Positions 60,901-64,000 of a stretch of 64,000 bases of DNA are shown piece by piece. The notes beneath the pieces are model-generated. The model had not been told where the DNA came from. It did not search any database and saw nothing but the letters and a program-made list of their open reading frames with translations. The position numbers and the translations under genes were made by a program. The stretch comes from Eopsaltria australis (taxonomy: Eukaryota; Chordata; Aves; Passeriformes; Petroicidae). The stretch lies in NCBI GenBank assembly GCA_034509425.1, contig JAVTVJ010000076.1:3286001-3350000 (forward strand), written 5' to 3'. Numbering within the stretch: the stretch's first letter is position 1; each line of letters starts with the position of its first letter.

Positions 60901-63460
60901 ATATGAAAAAAATGGAAGTTTGGAGATGTGGAATTAACTTCATCATTTTGGGGAAACTGAAGAAGGTGTTTGGTTCCTGCTTATAGTGAGAATGAGAATC
61001 AAGTAACTTTTGTGGATAGAAAATGAAGAATAATTGAATCTTTGAGAAAACAGCAGTGTGGTGAGCTTAGAAGTTGATGCACACCTCTTTTGAAGCACAA
61101 AAACTGAGAGCTACTGTATTTCCTGAGTGCTAAGATAAGATATGTGGAGAAGGGCATTATCTGTAGAGGTAGATCTGATAGAGGGGAACTTATCAATATT
61201 TAATCACAGGTGTTTCTTATCACAAAAAAAGCAAAATCCACAAATGGCTGAAGTAGATATTGAGGTATGAATCAGATTAAAATCGACATAGAGAGTACTA
61301 CTGACATTATACTGTATGCATATCTTGATGTGCAAGCTCCATGTTATTTAAATCTGCTTGAAGTGAAATATTCTCACATTTGACTATTCATTTTCTGTTC
61401 ATAAACTCTCAGATTGTAATCTTCACTATCAGCAGGAGCTAAACACCTTCTTCAAAGTTTACTGCAGAGATCAATAGGCAACTTTTATCTTCTTTCTCGT
61501 TTAGTGGCTATGATGGTAATTATACTTCTGTTTAGTGATAGGTTGTTTCTCAAGAGGTTTCATATGCCTAAAAAGATTATTTTTAAGCAATTGCATATCA
61601 TACTTTATCTTGTTTGTAAGGTGTCAGTCTGGAGGTGGCTAAATGTCCTTGGACAGGTATTATCAGGGGACAGTTTGAAGTGTATTCTTCTGCTTTTCAG
61701 TTCTTTCTTCATTATATATTTAACAAGACTCATTACTGTGGCCTCATGAGCAAAGAGAGGAAGCTCTAATGTACTCAAAAGACCTTTATAGTTGTTGTTT
61801 GGAGGCTGAGGTTGATGTTCTTACTGTGATCATCTCAAATTTTCCAATCTTCTTGTTGCAAACTTTGCAAGCTGCTCAACATAGGATATGATACGTGCAG
61901 TTTCAAGCTGCTGTTATCACCTAGAAGGTCAGAAAAAGTCCTAGTTGAGCAATGCTTTTCCTTACCAGAGGATATCTGCTGAATCTTGTGTGACTGTGTA
62001 CTACATTTAGGCAGTAGAGGTAAAGCTTGTCTGTATTTAATTCCACCAGGGGAAGTAAGAGGCACTTCTGAACTTCTGGAAAGTGGCTGGCATAGAGTCA
62101 CTTCTGGACAAAGCTTGATCTACATTTATTCAAAAGGGAATTATATGAGCTTGACATTCTTAAGGATTATAGTTTTCTTCTCAGGGAAAGGAAGGGGAAG
62201 GTGCTTTCTGAGATTGCCTGAAGGAGTTTCCTTTAACACATGACTGGCTGCTCTATTGTCCTGGGAATCTAATAGAGGAAGGGTCGGTTCTGCACTTAGC
62301 ATGTATTGATTGAAGAACGCTATAAATAAAGCCTGGTGCACAAAGGTCACCAGGATCTCCAAACTGTAATGAACTTTAAAAGCAATGCCTGTGGAAAATT
62401 ACTATTTTTCTTTTTGAGGGTCACTGTCAAGAGCTATGCAGATTCTTCTATTTGTTGCTACTAAAGCTGAAATATAAGTCTTTAGTTTCTTATCAGAGAC
62501 TTGTTTACTGTTTCTGTTTTCAAAAAGCTTATAGTATAAAGTGTGACACAGAATAAATGTAGTAGAAGTAGTAGTAGAGCTTTTGGACTTTTAAGTCAAC
62601 CATTCTGATACTTCATTCTGCCAGGTCCTTTGACTACCATCTACCGGTCTCAGCACTCTGAGTCTGACAAAAGTTAAGATTTAAGCCTCTAAGGCTTTCT
62701 TCAGTACACTCTTCTAATATTTAGGTTTGCAAATACTACAGGGAGCATTTAACTCCAAATGAAAAAGCCTTCCTTCCTTCCTTCCTTTCTTCCTGTCTTT
62801 TGGCAATACAGAGCTGAGATTACCTGATGTCATCGTTAATTCTCAAATGGTTTAACAGACCATTATGCATCGTTTTCTAGCTTGAGTGTGGCTGGAAGCC
62901 ATTGACATTCCTAATCAAACACCTAGAGTGTTTATGTCAGTAATAATCTCTATTTAAAATGTACTCTAAACTATTTATTTGTCACACCTAGCCAGAGTGA
63001 ATGTATTAATTTTTTTTACGTTTGAAAACAAAGATTTCCCAGATTAGCACATTGTAAAGGAAATAAGGAAACATGAATCATATTTATATGATTGGAACTC
63101 TTTCGGACAAGAATTGTAATTTGTCTTTTGGGATAGCACCACATCCTATTAGAATAAGTGAAATAAGCACTATCCATTTCTTTCCCACAGTTGCTAGATA
63201 AAGGATTAGAAAGAGAAGGTATCTACTTTGCTACAGCTAACTCAGTATTTGTTTTGAACTAAAAAAAACCCCAGTGTACATTTATTTTTCTTGCATATTC
63301 TGTATATCTTTGAGCTACACTGCCTTCACTTTGTAGCAATAATCCAACACATAGTTCAGCAACAGCATGCATTTCAGAAAAATATTTCCTTGTAAGAATT
63401 TAGCCACGAATATAGTCTCCCTCTGAAGTAGGCAGAGATAGTAATTCAGTGCATTTGACT
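57911..63460. other. AT-rich intron-like, nothing recognised
   Basis: No CR1, SINE, tRNA or credible frame. A short imperfect tandem duplication (CAGTGGTGATGCTG then CAGTGGTGAT) lies at 58297-58320, and a (CCTT)n run at 62768-62786. Confidence 0.5.
62768..62786. repeat. (CCTT)n microsatellite
   Basis: About four to five CCTT units followed by degraded TTCTTCCTG. Short pyrimidine tract. Confidence 0.85.
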
Positions 63461-64000
63461 TTAAAGTTCTATTAATCCCTCGATGAGCTCTCCTTTGTAA
63501 TCTTTCACTTCTCCTACTCGGGCTGAATTCCTGAGATTTACAATAGGTATTGCAGCTCGTTTACACGTTGGCAGAAGAAACAAACCCATTAGTCACTAAC
63601 AGCAGGGGTATGCCGCAACTCTCCCGCTCCCTTTGATCATTTTTCTGTCTTCAGTAACTCAACCAGATTCTCTTTTCTAAGGTTTTCTGAGGCAAAAACA
63701 GCATTTCTCGTTAGGGAAAGGGAGAGACTTCTACCTGAAAACCTCGTTATGCACACTTCTTTGATGAGCATCTCAGCTCACTTTTTTTTTTTTTTACATT
63801 AAGCAGTTATCACACTAAAAAAATTAACAAGCAAATAGGACATCTTCAGCTTTCTGCAGTGCTAATGACAGTAATGTGGCAGTTCCTCATAACTAAAAAA
63901 TTGGATAGGCTGAGTACTTCCTCCTGCCAAAGAATGATATGGAAGAAGATACTTGTTCCTTCTCAATGCTTGATGACTCACATTAGACACCTGCTAATTG
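63461..64000. other. Window end, unassigned; poly-T tract
   Basis: 63470-63640 is less AT-rich, with several CpGs, and could be a further non-coding element. A T14 run lies at 63782-63795. Nothing else recognised. Confidence 0.4.

Larger units (their letters stand above)
43533..64000 (+). other. FAT3: Presumed intron downstream of the cadherin exon
   Basis: The segment starts at a consensus donor and runs to the window end without a recognisable continuation of the cadherin frame. The next exon should start in phase 0, and I looked for the TDNG/DENDN-type motifs that usually follow the LDRE strand of a cadherin repeat without finding them. It contains one clear CR1 3' end, a GC-rich block, a protein-like minus-strand tract and microsatellites, all listed separately. 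Confidence 0.55.

Overview
The window reads as vertebrate, almost certainly avian, nuclear DNA. It is AT-rich and CpG-poor, ORFs are short and stop-riddled in all six frames, and there is no operon-like packing. The diagnostic evidence is a set of CR1 LINE 3' ends with the degenerate ATTCTATG-type tail typical of birds and other reptiles, together with older MIR-like SINE pieces and one ancient DNA-transposon relic. Nothing bacterial, archaeal or viral is present as an active unit.

I can support one protein-coding segment: a 62-nt exon at 43471-43532 on the plus strand. It has a textbook acceptor (pyrimidine tract plus TTTGCAG) and donor (GAG|GTAAGT), and it encodes a 20-residue piece of an extracellular cadherin repeat with the LDRE signature. 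The peptide fits the FAT family of giant atypical cadherins. FAT3 is my best guess because the exon sits in more than 43 kb and more than 20 kb of apparently intronic DNA, and FAT3 is the FAT gene with very long introns. On that reading the whole window is two parts of long FAT3 introns flanking one small exon.

Layout. 1-10390: AT-rich sequence with no repeat or gene I can name. 10390-20330: a weak CR1-like tract, then unassigned sequence. 20335-26620: five CR1 fragments and a CpG-dense block at about 24775-25060. 27800-29100: a MIR-like SINE, a GC-rich candidate regulatory block, and a palindromic DNA-transposon relic. 30900-35500: MIR-like pieces, A/C-rich low-complexity DNA, two candidate regulatory blocks with octamer motifs, and an ancient LINE reverse-transcriptase fragment. 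35500-43470: mostly unassigned, with an (AGT)12 microsatellite and a perfect T-box/E-box-like palindrome. 43471-43532: the cadherin exon. 44855-45930: a CR1 3' end followed by a GC-rich block. 53270-54120: a minus-strand open frame with protein-like composition that may be a decayed retrocopy. 56780-57420: a long candidate conserved non-coding block. The rest is plain AT-rich intron-like DNA.

No new biological system is evident. The most useful leads are the exon itself, the CpG-dense and GC-rich intronic islands that share an RFX-like CCTAGCAAC motif, the protein-like minus-strand tract at 53.3-54.1 kb, and the ancient transposon relic at 28.9 kb. All regulatory calls are inferences from composition and motifs; no alignment was available.
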